A program made the position numbers and the translations under genes. Under the pieces are notes generated by a model, which did no database searches, had not been told where the DNA came from, and worked only from the letters and a program-made list of their open reading frames with translations. Below are positions 1 to 9,067 of a stretch of 48,816 bases of DNA, piece by piece (the stretch's first letter is position 1; each line of letters opens with the position of its first letter). The stretch is from an uncultured Caryophanales bacterium (lineage in GTDB: Bacteria > Bacillota_I > Bacilli_A > Izemoplasmatales > Hujiaoplasmataceae). The stretch spans positions 1 to 48,816 of the forward strand of contig CALGNF010000073.1 in NCBI GenBank assembly GCA_937958685.1. Direction: 5' to 3'.

Positions 1-1
1 G

Positions 2-439
2 GAGGAGACGGACAAAGTCCTGGGGCTGGAATTGGGAGCCGACGACTATGTGACGAAGCCGTTTTCGCCAAGCGTGCTGATGGCGCGCATCAACAAAATT
101 CTCAAGCGCGATCGGACCGACATCTCCGAACTTCAGTTTGGCGTCGTCAGGATGTCGCTTGCTTCCCGCGAGGTCTTCATCGAGGGAACCAAGACAGAAC
201 TCACACCCAAGGAGTTTGAACTGCTGCGCTACTTCATCGACAACAAGGGCATCGCTCTTTCCCGTGACAAGATCCTCAACGCGGTCTGGAACTACGATTA
301 CTTCGGCGACTTGAGGACGGTCGATACGCATATCAAGCAACTGCGCGCCAAACTTGGCCACTACTCGTACTATATCTCAACAGTAAGGAGCATCGGCTAC
401 CGTCTCGACATCGAAAATGAGAACCTCGATCAAGAGTAA
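2..439 (+). CDS. OmpR/PhoB-family response regulator, 3' part
   Basis: Carboxy-terminal part of a two-component response regulator; the frame is open from the window edge, so the start and the phosphoacceptor aspartate lie upstream. The visible part begins inside the receiver domain (VLGLELGADDYVTKPF, with the conserved Lys of TKPF that contacts the phosphate), followed by a winged-helix DNA-binding domain of the OmpR type (LTPKEFELLRYF, then RTVDTHIKQLRAKLG and a final STVRSIGYRL). It would bind DNA once phosphorylated by the kinase encoded next, with which it overlaps by 23 bases, typical of a co-translated pair. The regulated genes cannot be read from the sequence; the envelope-sugar gene at 2099 has its own promoter. 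Confidence 0.93.
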   Translation, partial: EETDKVLGLELGADDYVTKPFSPSVLMARINKILKRDRTDISELQFGVVRMSLASREVFIEGTKTELTPKEFELLRYFIDNKGIALSRDKILNAVWNYDYFGDLRTVDTHIKQLRAKLGHYSYYISTVRSIGYRLDIENENLDQE

Positions 440-1970
440 GCTGTTTCTGTTTGCCTATGGCACGGTTTTGTTTCTCATCCTCGGCATCATCGTTCTAAAC
501 AACACCTATCTGGAACGCTATTATATCAATTACCGCCAAAAATCGCTGGTGGAAGCTTTCGCCGAGATCAAGGGACTAAACCTGAACGAAGCCGAATTGG
601 AGAATTCGGTTTTTGCCATCGAAGAATCCTTCAGCATCGACGTCAACATTCTCAAGGAATTCAATCCACCGCAATTCACACCAGAAGACAGGGAAATCTA
701 CCAATGGATCTACGGCGGTCAAAGACCACATGACGAAATCGTCTTTTCCGCGATCATCAGCGAATACCGAAACCAACGGGAAGGGACGGCCGAGTCGTTG
801 GTCAAACCCGTTGATCTTGATGATCCGCAGTATCTTGGCTATATGATGGAGATTGCCACGCGACCGATGCCCGGCGGATCGGAGAACTCCAGCATGTTCA
901 GCTTCTGCATCGCCCCCACAAACACGGAGGCGGAAACGACCTACTATATCCTGACAATCACGATCGCGTCCGTCAAGGGAAATATCGCCGTGTTCAATAC
1001 GTTCACGATCATCGTCGGTTTTGTCTTCATGATCGTGAGCGGCCTGGTGATGTACTTCATCAGTTACAGCTTCACCAGCCCGATCATGCAGATCAGCCAG
1101 GTGGCCGAGAATATTGCCGCCCTTAATTTCGAGAACAAGGTCAAGGTCAAGACCAATGACGAACTTGGCGATCTTGGGTCCAGCATCAACCGGATGAGCA
1201 CCCAATTGGAGAATGCGATCAACGAGTTGAAAGCGGCCAATCTGAAGTTGTCAGCCGACATCGAGATGAAAGACAAAGTCGATGCCATGCGCCGGGAGTT
1301 CATTGCCAACGCATCGCACGAATTGAAGACACCGCTTGCGCTGATCATGGGTTATTGTGAGGCGATGATGCTTCCCGGGCTGTCCAAAACCACTTCCGAC
1401 GAATATCTTGGCATCATCATGGATGAATCGCACCGGATGGACAGGTTGGTCAAGGCGCTGCTCGAGATTTCCCAACTCGAGAGCGGTATCATGGAGATCC
1501 AGAACCGCGAATTCTCAATCAGGGAGTTCGTCGAGGATACGATCAAGTTGTTTACGATCATGTTTGAAGAAGCGAAAGTCAGACCAGAAATCGATCTGAT
1601 CGACGCTGTTGTCGTGACGGATTTCGATCATCTTCAGACAGTCATGTCAAACTTTCTGGCTAACGCCATTCATCATGTGAATGGCGAGAAGATCATCAGG
1701 ATCTCCGCAAATGTTATTGCTGAGAAAAGGCTGAAGGTGGCGGTTTACAACTCTGGAGACAACATACCGGAGGCTGAGATCGACAGGATCTGGGAGAGTT
1801 TTTACAAACTGGATAAGGCACGGACAAGGGAATACGGCGGCCATGGATTGGGCCTCAGCATCGCCAGGACGATCCTGGGTAATCTCGGGTTAACCTATGG
1901 CGCCATCAACCACGAGAAGGGCGTCGAGTTCTTCTTTGAGTTGCCGCTGACAGACAACGAGCAATTCTAA
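417..1970 (+). CDS. Sensor histidine kinase, HAMP type
   Basis: Membrane sensor kinase of 517 residues, partner of the regulator before it. A first membrane segment spans about residues 9-28 and a second about 190-217; the roughly 160 residues between them form an extracytoplasmic sensor domain I do not recognise. A HAMP linker follows (about 215-265), then the dimerisation/phosphoacceptor helix with FIANASHELKTP (His301 is the phosphorylated residue) and an ATPase domain with an N box (NFLANAIHHV) and a G box (GHGLGLSIA). The layout resembles PhoR/VanS-type kinases, but the ligand is unknown. The ATG sits inside the end of the regulator gene, so the two are translationally coupled. No terminator is obvious after it. 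Confidence 0.93.
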   Translation: MRTSIKSKLFLFAYGTVLFLILGIIVLNNTYLERYYINYRQKSLVEAFAEIKGLNLNEAELENSVFAIEESFSIDVNILKEFNPPQFTPEDREIYQWIYGGQRPHDEIVFSAIISEYRNQREGTAESLVKPVDLDDPQYLGYMMEIATRPMPGGSENSSMFSFCIAPTNTEAETTYYILTITIASVKGNIAVFNTFTIIVGFVFMIVSGLVMYFISYSFTSPIMQISQVAENIAALNFENKVKVKTNDELGDLGSSINRMSTQLENAINELKAANLKLSADIEMKDKVDAMRREFIANASHELKTPLALIMGYCEAMMLPGLSKTTSDEYLGIIMDESHRMDRLVKALLEISQLESGIMEIQNREFSIREFVEDTIKLFTIMFEEAKVRPEIDLIDAVVVTDFDHLQTVMSNFLANAIHHVNGEKIIRISANVIAEKRLKVAVYNSGDNIPEAEIDRIWESFYKLDKARTREYGGHGLGLSIARTILGNLGLTYGAINHEKGVEFFFELPLTDNEQF

Positions 1971-2032
1971 ACGGCAGTCCGAGGCACCTTTTTGCTGGAA
2001 AACCTTTGCATCTTCATTATTGTTGCAGATGC

Positions 2033-2061
2033 TTGTTTTTATGCTTTCGTTATGATAAAAT
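2033..2061 (+). promoter_or_regulatory. Sigma-A-type promoter with palindrome over the -10
   Basis: TTGTTT at 2033-2038, 17-base spacer, TAAAAT at 2056-2061, with an upstream TATG giving an extended -10 (TATGATAAAAT). A perfect inverted repeat ATGATAAA / TTTATCAT (2052-2059 and 2065-2072) covers the -10 and could be an operator. It lies 38 bases before the CapD-type gene. Confidence 0.5.
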
Positions 2062-2098
2062 CACTTTATCATCTTGAAGCGATCAACGGGGGAGAATT

Positions 2099-3967
2099 AT
2101 GAAAAAAGGAAAGGTCCATGCATTCGGCGAATACATGAAAAGCATCCGGGTCGTCCAGTTCATGGTCGTTGATGCAATCTGCATTGCCCTGACTTACCTT
2201 TTGGCGATTCTTGCCCTTGAATATACGATGGGTTCCGAATTTGACCACCAGACAGCACTGGCGATCCTGCCCTTGGTCATTGTCTTCAAAATCATCGCTT
2301 TCTATTTCATGAATCTTTACCGCCTGGTTCTCGACAATGTCGGGCTCGATGAGATCGTGCAGATCTTTTTGGGAGTCCTCGCGACCAACGCGGTTATCGC
2401 CATTGTTTTCCTAATCATTCGCGACTTGGAGTTCATCCCCGAACTTATCCTCATTTTCACGACCGTTTTTGAAGCACTGTTGCTGTCGTTTCCCCGATTG
2501 CTCAAGCGTTTCCTAAACGTTTTGTTTTTGAAGAAATACAAGATCGGCGGTAAGCGGACGCTGTTGGTCGGCGCCGGCGCCGGCGGCAAACTCGTCCTCA
2601 ACGAAATCAGGTCCAATCCCCAGCTGATGAACATTCCCGTGGCTTTTGTGGATGACGATACCCGTAAGATCGGAAAGTTGATGTCTGGGTATAAAATCTA
2701 TGGCCCGATTGAGAACATCCCCAAATTAATTGACAACCTGGCAATCGAGGAAGTCATCATCGCCATCGCCAATATCGACTCGGTCCGTTTTCAGGAGATC
2801 ATCAAGATCATTGCCGAACGACCCGTAAAAATCAAAAGGCTGCCAAAGTTCAAGGATTTGAAACGCGAAGCCCCCAAATCGTTATTGGAAGTCAATGTCG
2901 AGGATTTGCTTTCGCGGGACGTCGTCGAACTTGATGATGCGGGTATCCGCGATTTCGTCACCGGCAAGCGTGTCATGATCACCGGTGCCGGTGGTTCGAT
3001 CGGCTCCGAACTGGTCCGGCAGGTCGTCGAGTTCGAACCTTCCGAGATTCTGATGCTCGACATCTATGAGAACTGCATATACGATCTCCAGATGGAGCTC
3101 AGGCATAAGATGTCGCTTCCGGAAGCCAAAAAAGTCGCCACCCGGGTGCTGATCGGTTCCGTATACAACTATGAGCGGATGGAGCCGATCTTCGCGGAAT
3201 TCAAACCGCAACTTATCTTTCACGCCGCAGCCTACAAGCATGTTCCCTTGATGGAAGACTCCGCTGTCGAGGCGGTTCGCACCAATGTCATCGGCACCTA
3301 CAACCTTTGCAAGCTTGCGGACAAGTACCAGGTCGACAAGATGATCCTCGTTTCCAGCGACAAGGCTGTCCGCCCGACGAATGTCATGGGCGCGACCAAA
3401 AGGTTCGCTGAGATGGTCATGCAACACTTTGCCCAGGTATCATCAACAAAATACTGCGCCGTCAGGTTTGGCAATGTTCTTGGCAGCAACGGCTCGGTCG
3501 TGCCACTCTTCAAGAAACAGATCGAGCACGGTGGTCCCGTCACGGTGACAGACCGGAGCATCATCCGTTACTTCATGACGATTCCGGAGGCGGTCGGGCT
3601 GATTTTGCAGGCGGCGACCTTTGCCAACGGCGGCGAGATCTTCATCCTCGACATGGGTGATCCGATCCGCATCATCGATCTCGCCGAAAAGATGATCATG
3701 CTTTCCGGATTGCGCCCGTATATCGACATCGATATCCAGATCACCGGCTTGCGTCCGGGAGAGAAACTATACGAGGAGCTGCTTCTTGATACGGACGGAA
3801 ACAACATCAAGACCGCAAACAAGAAAATCTTCATCGACTCGCTTAAAGGCGACAAGGAGCTTGAAGCAGAGATCAGGTTGATTGTGGAAAAATTCGAACA
3901 CCTGCCCAATCAGGAGATCAAAAATCTGATCCGGGAGTTCGTTACCACCTATCAACCCCGAAACTAA
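2099..3967 (+). CDS. Membrane-bound NDP-sugar 4,6-dehydratase (CapD/FlaA1 family)
   Basis: 622-residue polysaccharide-biosynthesis enzyme that would dehydrate a UDP-N-acetylhexosamine to the 4-keto-6-deoxy sugar, an early step toward modified surface sugars. The N-terminal ~125 residues contain about four membrane segments. A first Rossmann-like region (LLVGAGAGGKLVL, about 155) is the CoA-binding-like domain of this family. The catalytic short-chain dehydrogenase domain starts near residue 295 (MITGAGGSIGSELVRQ) and holds the family signature SSDKAVRPTNVMGATKR. The C-terminal half has the substrate region (GLRPGEKLYEELL). Full length for the long CapD/PglF class. RBS GGGGGAG is just before the ATG. 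It stands alone between a promoter and a strong terminator, with no glycosyltransferases nearby, so the polymer it serves cannot be named. Confidence 0.92.
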   Translation: MKKGKVHAFGEYMKSIRVVQFMVVDAICIALTYLLAILALEYTMGSEFDHQTALAILPLVIVFKIIAFYFMNLYRLVLDNVGLDEIVQIFLGVLATNAVIAIVFLIIRDLEFIPELILIFTTVFEALLLSFPRLLKRFLNVLFLKKYKIGGKRTLLVGAGAGGKLVLNEIRSNPQLMNIPVAFVDDDTRKIGKLMSGYKIYGPIENIPKLIDNLAIEEVIIAIANIDSVRFQEIIKIIAERPVKIKRLPKFKDLKREAPKSLLEVNVEDLLSRDVVELDDAGIRDFVTGKRVMITGAGGSIGSELVRQVVEFEPSEILMLDIYENCIYDLQMELRHKMSLPEAKKVATRVLIGSVYNYERMEPIFAEFKPQLIFHAAAYKHVPLMEDSAVEAVRTNVIGTYNLCKLADKYQVDKMILVSSDKAVRPTNVMGATKRFAEMVMQHFAQVSSTKYCAVRFGNVLGSNGSVVPLFKKQIEHGGPVTVTDRSIIRYFMTIPEAVGLILQAATFANGGEIFILDMGDPIRIIDLAEKMIMLSGLRPYIDIDIQITGLRPGEKLYEELLLDTDGNNIKTANKKIFIDSLKGDKELEAEIRLIVEKFEHLPNQEIKNLIREFVTTYQPRN

Positions 3968-3990
3968 GCATGGCAACATGCTTTTTTTTT
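3967..3990 (+). terminator. Intrinsic terminator after the CapD-type gene
   Basis: Hairpin AGCATG-GCAA-CATGCT (3967-3982) with a tight GNRA-like tetraloop, followed by eight further Ts; the stem begins at the last base of the stop codon. Confidence 0.85.
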
Positions 3991-4113
3991 GCTTTTTGAC
4001 TTCTTCAAGGTATCAGTTCCATCGATACTCCGGGGCAACCAAACTCGATTTCCAACCTTGGCATCAAGAGATGTACCAAGGGCTTTCACAAAGCAATACT
4101 TTGCCCGAGGTCT

Positions 4114-4141
4114 TTTTATCACCAGCGATCTGTGATAAAAT
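4114..4141 (+). promoter_or_regulatory. Extended -10 promoter with inverted repeat
   Basis: TGTGATAAAAT at 4131-4141 fits the extended -10 seen across this window; a weak TTTTTA lies 17 bases upstream of the TAAAAT. Inverted repeat TTTTATCAC (4114-4122) / GTGATAAAA (4132-4140) spans the spacer and the -10, similar in sequence to the palindrome at 2052-2072, suggesting a shared operator. Confidence 0.4.
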
Positions 4142-4167
4142 ATAGACAAGGAAACTGATAGGTATCA

Positions 4168-5577
4168 ATGACGTTGATGGAATTCGCCATCGACCAAGAA
4201 GGTGAGCGGATGTATACTTTGGCAGTCGGTAGCAAGATCAAACTGGAGATCAGAAAACAGGGGATCAACGGCGAAGGCATCGGCTATTACAACAGACTCG
4301 CCATTTTTGTCCCGGGGGCGATCCTCAAGGAGATCGTCTTGTGTGAGATCGTCCAAATGAATGAAAGATACGCTGTCGCCAGGATCGACGAGATCGAGCG
4401 TGTATCAACCAAAAGAACACTGCCGCCCTGCAAATTTTATGACCAATGCGGCGGGTGCCAAATGCAGCATATCGATTACAAGGAACAACTGAAGATCAAG
4501 CAAAGCATCATGCATCAGGCGCTCGCGCGGTATACCGATCTCGATCTCGGGCAGGTCGATCTCAAACGGACACTCGGGATGAAGGACACCTACCACTACC
4601 GGAACAAATCGCAAATGCCATTCCGCCAAACCAACTTTGGCTTGGCTTTGGGGTTGTATCGTCCGGACTCACACCAATTCGTCTTCGTGGACGATTGCGT
4701 CGTCCATGACGAGATGGTCAACCGGATCAACAGCGAGACCCTCTCGCTTCTCAGAAAGCACGAGGTCGAAGCGGTCGACGGTTCTCCGGAGAAAGGCATC
4801 CTGCACAACCTCGTGGTGCGCTATCTCGCGGCGACGAAAAGCGCGAGCGTCACTTTCATTCTTTCCCGTTATGATCCCGCATTGGAACTTGTCGCCAAGG
4901 ATCTCAGCAAACGCAATCCCGTCGTCAAGTCGATTTCCTACAGCATCAACCGGAAAACCAATCCGCTCATGTTTGGCAGAAAAGTGGAGTTGATTGCCGG
5001 CGCGCCGCACATTTATGACAAATTCGCCGATCTCAAGGTCAGGATTTCCCCCGATGCCTTCCACCAACTCAACTCGACGCAGATGGAAATCCTGTATGCG
5101 GAAATCCTGAAAGCCGCCGATCTCAGCGGCAAAGAAACGGTTGTCGACTGCTACTCGGGCATCGGCATCACCTCGATGCTTCTCGCCAAAGCGGCCAAAC
5201 GGGTGATCGGCATCGATTACTCCGAGTCATCGATCGCCGATGCCAACGTAAATGTCCGGGAAAACAAACTTGACAATGTCACATTCATCGCCAAACATGT
5301 GGAAAGCGCGCTTCCCGAGCTCATCGCCAAGGGCACCAAAATCGATGTCGTCCTCTTGGATCCGCCACGCATGGGACTCCAAGAAAGTGTGATCGACGCT
5401 CTGCTCAAGGCCAAACCCAAGAAACTCATCTACGTTTCCTGCAACCCGTCGACACTTGCGAAGAATCTTAAACTTTTACTCAAGGAATATGATCTGCAAT
5501 CCATCCAACCGATCGACATGTTTCCCCACACCGCCAGCATCGAAAGCGTCTCCCTGCTGAGGCGAAGAGGATCATAA
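4168..5577 (+). CDS. rlmD: 23S rRNA (uracil-C5)-methyltransferase, RlmD/RlmCD type
   Basis: S-adenosylmethionine-dependent enzyme that methylates C5 of a uracil in 23S rRNA (U1939 in E. coli; the Gram-positive RlmCD enzyme also does U747). An N-terminal TRAM-like domain (about 17-75) is followed by the iron-sulfur cysteines (CKFYDQCGGCQ), then the methyltransferase core with DCYSGIGITSMLLA (SAM binding), LDPPRMG and the catalytic cysteine in YVSCNPSTLAKN. 469 residues from this ATG; an internal ATG at 4210 has the better Shine-Dalgarno (AAGGTGAG at 4199-4206) and may be the true start, giving 455 residues. First gene of a same-strand run through 9657. The exact target uracil cannot be told from the sequence. 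Confidence 0.92.
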   Translation: MTLMEFAIDQEGERMYTLAVGSKIKLEIRKQGINGEGIGYYNRLAIFVPGAILKEIVLCEIVQMNERYAVARIDEIERVSTKRTLPPCKFYDQCGGCQMQHIDYKEQLKIKQSIMHQALARYTDLDLGQVDLKRTLGMKDTYHYRNKSQMPFRQTNFGLALGLYRPDSHQFVFVDDCVVHDEMVNRINSETLSLLRKHEVEAVDGSPEKGILHNLVVRYLAATKSASVTFILSRYDPALELVAKDLSKRNPVVKSISYSINRKTNPLMFGRKVELIAGAPHIYDKFADLKVRISPDAFHQLNSTQMEILYAEILKAADLSGKETVVDCYSGIGITSMLLAKAAKRVIGIDYSESSIADANVNVRENKLDNVTFIAKHVESALPELIAKGTKIDVVLLDPPRMGLQESVIDALLKAKPKKLIYVSCNPSTLAKNLKLLLKEYDLQSIQPIDMFPHTASIESVSLLRRRGS

Positions 5578-5612
5578 AGCAGATGAATTTTTATTTTAGG
5601 AGGCACTTGGCA

Positions 5613-6002
5613 ATGAAAAAACTGCTGTTATGGGCACCGAGGGTCTTGGGCATCTTGTTCACCTTGTTTCTCATGATGTTCTCGCTGGATGTTTTTGAAC
5701 TGGAAGCCTCGTTTTGGGAATTGGTGGGAGGGTTTCTGATCCACAGCATCCCCGCCTTCATCCTGGCGGCGATCGTGGCTATCGCCTGGAAAAGGCCGAT
5801 CATCGGAGCCGTTGGCTTTCTGCTTGCGGATGGATTCTACATAATATGGATGATCATCGTGGCAATCCAGAACGACCATCCATTTGGTCAAGCCCTAAAC
5901 TGGACGTGGCCATTGGCCGGGCCCGCTTTCCTTGTTGTCGTCCTTTACTACCTCAGTTGGGTTGACAGCCGAAAACGGCTGGAGTTCAAGGAACAATCCT
6001 GA
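5613..6002 (+). CDS. DUF7670-like small membrane protein
   Basis: About 129 residues with four hydrophobic membrane segments (roughly 5-25, 35-55, 62-82, 95-115). The opening KKLLLWAPRVLGILF and the following pattern resemble the DUF7670 family of small Bacillota/Bacteroidota membrane proteins; no function is established. I take the ATG at 5613 as start because AGGAGG (5598-5603) sits 9 bases before it; an in-frame ATG at 5583 would add ten residues without a good ribosome site. It lies 35 bases after the rRNA methyltransferase and 5 bases before the next gene, so it is probably in the same transcript. Confidence 0.75.
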   Translation: MKKLLLWAPRVLGILFTLFLMMFSLDVFELEASFWELVGGFLIHSIPAFILAAIVAIAWKRPIIGAVGFLLADGFYIIWMIIVAIQNDHPFGQALNWTWPLAGPAFLVVVLYYLSWVDSRKRLEFKEQS

Positions 6003-6007
6003 CTGCG

Positions 6008-6937
6008 ATGGCCAAAACAGTCAAGGATTGGCTCGTAGAAGGCGACAAGTCGATCAGTTCATTGGTTGAAAGGACACTCTTCGACCGCGATGGTCAAGGT
6101 TCCGATGAGGGTCTGATTGCCAAATATCGAAAATTGTACGACAAAAACCGCCGCCAGTGGGGTGACGGGGTCTATTCTCCGAAATGGACTTCGACGTTCT
6201 ACACGTTGTTGGAATTGCGGCGACTAGGGAGCGATCCCCAAAACGACATCTATCTGGATGCCGCAACCAGGATCCTCGATTTATTGTGGTATGATGAAGA
6301 AAAGGCCAAAAAACTGAAACATCAGGACATGTGCATCATCGGGATGATGCTGCACATGCTCTGTTATGCGAAAATCACCGATCAGCGGATCGACGTGATG
6401 ATTGATTACGTTCTCGCCCACCAGTTTGCGGACCATGGCTGGAACTGCGAATGGGAACGCCATCCTGGACATACCCACAGCTCGGTCCACACGACGCTGT
6501 CGGTACTGGAGGGGCTGGCTGAATATGCAAAAGCCAGTTATGGTTACCGCATCGCGGAAGTTCGCCTTGCCGGCGATCGGGGAGAGGCGTACCTTTTGCG
6601 CAAGCATCTCTTTCTGAGGGAGACAAACCAGACGCCCATTTTTCCCGGAATCACCGGTTGCCACTATCCGCAACGTTGGAAATACGACTTGTTCCGGGCC
6701 TTGGAGTATTTCGCTGATAACCAAAGACCTTACGACAAGCGCATGGATCTGGCGCTTGCGATCGTCGAGGCCAAGTTGCGCAAAGGGCCCCTCTCGCCAG
6801 GGACGCTGTATCCTGGTCTGATCCATTTCGTCTATGATTTAGAAGACCGGCGGCGCATGACAACGCTGATTGCGTTGAAAATCCTCAAGGCATACCGGAA
6901 TGATGTTTATGTTTCCGTTCTCAACAAACAGCTTTGA
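6008..6937 (+). CDS. Conserved protein of unknown function, alpha/alpha-toroid-like
   Basis: 309 residues, soluble, no signal peptide. I do not recognise a named family with certainty. The alternating helices, the SPKWTSTFYTLLELRRLG segment and the later WNCEWERHPGHTHSSVHTT and PLSPGTLYPG segments recall the prenyltransferase/terpenoid-cyclase toroid fold of annotated squalene-cyclase-like proteins. The DxDD motif of true class II cyclases is not seen, so an enzyme activity should not be assumed. The His/Trp/Cys-rich stretch near 140-160 may be a metal or ligand site. The gene starts 5 bases after DUF7670 and ends 27 bases before fhs. Confidence 0.7.
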   Translation: MAKTVKDWLVEGDKSISSLVERTLFDRDGQGSDEGLIAKYRKLYDKNRRQWGDGVYSPKWTSTFYTLLELRRLGSDPQNDIYLDAATRILDLLWYDEEKAKKLKHQDMCIIGMMLHMLCYAKITDQRIDVMIDYVLAHQFADHGWNCEWERHPGHTHSSVHTTLSVLEGLAEYAKASYGYRIAEVRLAGDRGEAYLLRKHLFLRETNQTPIFPGITGCHYPQRWKYDLFRALEYFADNQRPYDKRMDLALAIVEAKLRKGPLSPGTLYPGLIHFVYDLEDRRRMTTLIALKILKAYRNDVYVSVLNKQL

Positions 6938-6964
6938 AAAACTACTTATGATAAGGTGGAAAGC

Positions 6965-8632
6965 ATGCTTACAGATCTGGAAATCGCACAAGCCAACGAA
7001 ATGCAACCGATCGAGGCAATTGCCGGCAAACTCGGTCTAAACCCGAATACGCTGGAACATTTCGGCAAATACAAAGCCAAGATCGACATCAACGCCATTG
7101 GCGCCGAAACCTTCACCAAGGACGCCCAGGTGATCCTGGTGACCGCCATCACGCCGACTCCGGCGGGGGAAGGCAAATCCACGACGACGATCGGTCTCGG
7201 GGATGCGCTCAACCGCCTCGGCCATCTCACGACCGTTTGCATCCGCGAACCATCCCTTGGTCCCGTGATGGGCATCAAGGGCGGAGCCGCCGGCGGCGGC
7301 TTCTCCCAAGTCGTGCCGATGGAGGACATCAATCTCCATTTCACGGGCGACATCCACGCGATCACCACAGCCAACAATCTGATCAGCGCCGTGATCGACA
7401 ACCATCTTTTCCAGGGCAATGACCTGCATATCGACAAGGACAGGATCATCTGGAAACGGGCCATGGACATGAACGACCGTTCTTTGAGAAAGATCGAAGT
7501 CGGCCTCTCGAGCAAGAAGGAAACCCCCAGAACCGACGGGTTCGACATTACCGTCGCCTCCGAGGTGATGGCGGCACTGTGTCTGTCCAGAGATCTCGAC
7601 GAACTCAAGTTGCGGACCTCGCGGATGGTGGTTGCCTATGATCTTGCCGGTAAACCCGTGACCGTTGCCGATCTCAGGTGCCAGGGCGCGGTCGCAATGC
7701 TCCTCAGGGACGCGATCAAGCCGAATCTCGTCCAGACCCTGGAACACAATCCGGTCCTCATCCATGGCGGCCCCTTCGCCAACATCGCCCATGGCTGCAA
7801 CTCGGTGATCGCCACCGATCTTGCTTGTCGTCTTAGCGAATTCGTGGTCACCGAAGCCGGCTTCGGCGCCGATCTCGGAATGGAAAAATTCATGGACATC
7901 AAATCCAGGGTTTTGGGCAGAAAGCCGGCGGTCGTCGTGCTGGTGGCGAGCATCCGCGCCCTGAAACTTCACGGGGGCGCCTTGAAAGAGCAATTGGCTT
8001 CCGAAGATCTGACGGCGCTTGCCAAAGGAATTGCCAATCTGGCCAAACACGTGGAAAACGTCGGCCATTTCCGCCTGCCGTTTGTCATCGCCCTGAACCG
8101 CTTCCCCTCCGACACGGAGGCCGAACTGGAACATTTGCTTTCCTGGGCCAGAAGCAACCATCATCCAATCGCGCTCTCCGAAGTTTTCGCCAAGGGATCC
8201 CTGGGCGGAGTGGAGCTGGCTGAGACTGTACTCCAACTTGCCAAACTGCATCAGGAGAAAATGGCCGAACCCCTGTATCCGTTGGCTCTCCCCTTGAAAG
8301 CGAAGATGGAGACGATCGCCAAGAAACTTTATGGGGCAAGAGCGGTCATCTTTACGGAACTGGCCGAGGAGCAATTGCAGAAGGCAACTGCTTTCGGGTG
8401 GGACAACCTTCCGGTATGCATGGCCAAGACACCACTTTCTCTCTCTGACAATCCCAAACTTTTGGGACGGCCGGAAGCTTTTGATATCACGATCAGGGAG
8501 ATCAAACCCTCAATCGGCGCCGGTTTCATCGTCGCCCTGACCGGCGAGGTGATGACGATGCCGGGCTTGCCCAAAAAAGGCGCTTATGAAAACATGGACG
8601 TGGTCGCCAACAAGATCACCGGTCTGTTCTAG
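6965..8632 (+). CDS. fhs: Formate-tetrahydrofolate ligase
   Basis: 555 residues, full length for the family. It makes 10-formyl-tetrahydrofolate from formate, ATP and tetrahydrofolate, feeding one-carbon metabolism (purines, formyl-Met) and, in acetogens, the methyl branch of the Wood-Ljungdahl pathway. The ATP-binding loop TPTPAGEGKSTTTIGL, then REPSLGPVMGIKGGAAGGG and the GEVMTMPGLPK end are diagnostic. I take ATG 6965, 5 bases after AAGGTGG, rather than the in-frame GTG at 6956 that overlaps the ribosome site. No folD or methylene-THF reductase is in the window, so acetogenesis cannot be claimed. Confidence 0.97.
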   Translation: MLTDLEIAQANEMQPIEAIAGKLGLNPNTLEHFGKYKAKIDINAIGAETFTKDAQVILVTAITPTPAGEGKSTTTIGLGDALNRLGHLTTVCIREPSLGPVMGIKGGAAGGGFSQVVPMEDINLHFTGDIHAITTANNLISAVIDNHLFQGNDLHIDKDRIIWKRAMDMNDRSLRKIEVGLSSKKETPRTDGFDITVASEVMAALCLSRDLDELKLRTSRMVVAYDLAGKPVTVADLRCQGAVAMLLRDAIKPNLVQTLEHNPVLIHGGPFANIAHGCNSVIATDLACRLSEFVVTEAGFGADLGMEKFMDIKSRVLGRKPAVVVLVASIRALKLHGGALKEQLASEDLTALAKGIANLAKHVENVGHFRLPFVIALNRFPSDTEAELEHLLSWARSNHHPIALSEVFAKGSLGGVELAETVLQLAKLHQEKMAEPLYPLALPLKAKMETIAKKLYGARAVIFTELAEEQLQKATAFGWDNLPVCMAKTPLSLSDNPKLLGRPEAFDITIREIKPSIGAGFIVALTGEVMTMPGLPKKGAYENMDVVANKITGLF

Positions 8633-8641
8633 GAGGATAAC

Positions 8642-9067
8642 ATGAAAAAAAACTTGCAGGATTTGCCGCAAAAGCTGCGCTCACTGGGCATCACGATTGC
8701 CGAAAAGACCAAACAGGGAATCAAGAAAGCCAAGGACAGCATCGAGAACACGATCCTCGAAGAGCACTTGCGCAAGCGTTTCAACCTGGAAAACCCGTAC
8801 AGGTTCCAAATCATCAAGGACAAGGCGGACACATCCCTCGTCAGCGAATTGTTCTATCGCCATGCCAAACGCTATGAGGATGACGACCTCTTCGTCTTTC
8901 ATGGCGCACCGGCGGACAACAACTTTGCCAAAGGCCACTACATCCGGGATCTATCCATCAATGCCGATTATGAGATCAAAGACATTATGGAAGTCACGAT
9001 TCCGGTGGAATACAAAGGCAAAGCCTACGATGTCACCTGCACGGCCGTGGTCTGCGAACTCGTATGA
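8642..9067 (+). CDS. Hypothetical protein, 141 residues
   Basis: Not recognised. A basic, probably helical N-terminus (KLRSLGITIAEKTKQGIKKA) is followed by a mixed alpha/beta region rich in charged residues, ending in strands (VTIPVEYKGKAYDVTCTAVV). No signal peptide or membrane segment, so cytoplasmic. RBS AGGAGG is 6 bases upstream, right after the fhs stop, and its stop overlaps the start of the HD-domain gene (ATGA), so it is translated as part of that operon. The tight coupling to the HD protein hints at a joint role but proves nothing. Confidence 0.75.
   Translation: MKKNLQDLPQKLRSLGITIAEKTKQGIKKAKDSIENTILEEHLRKRFNLENPYRFQIIKDKADTSLVSELFYRHAKRYEDDDLFVFHGAPADNNFAKGHYIRDLSINADYEIKDIMEVTIPVEYKGKAYDVTCTAVVCELV

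Noticed and set aside
7037..8374. 445-codon open frame on the minus strand
   Set aside because: Lies entirely inside fhs, has no family likeness or ribosome site, and is a shadow caused by third-base composition.
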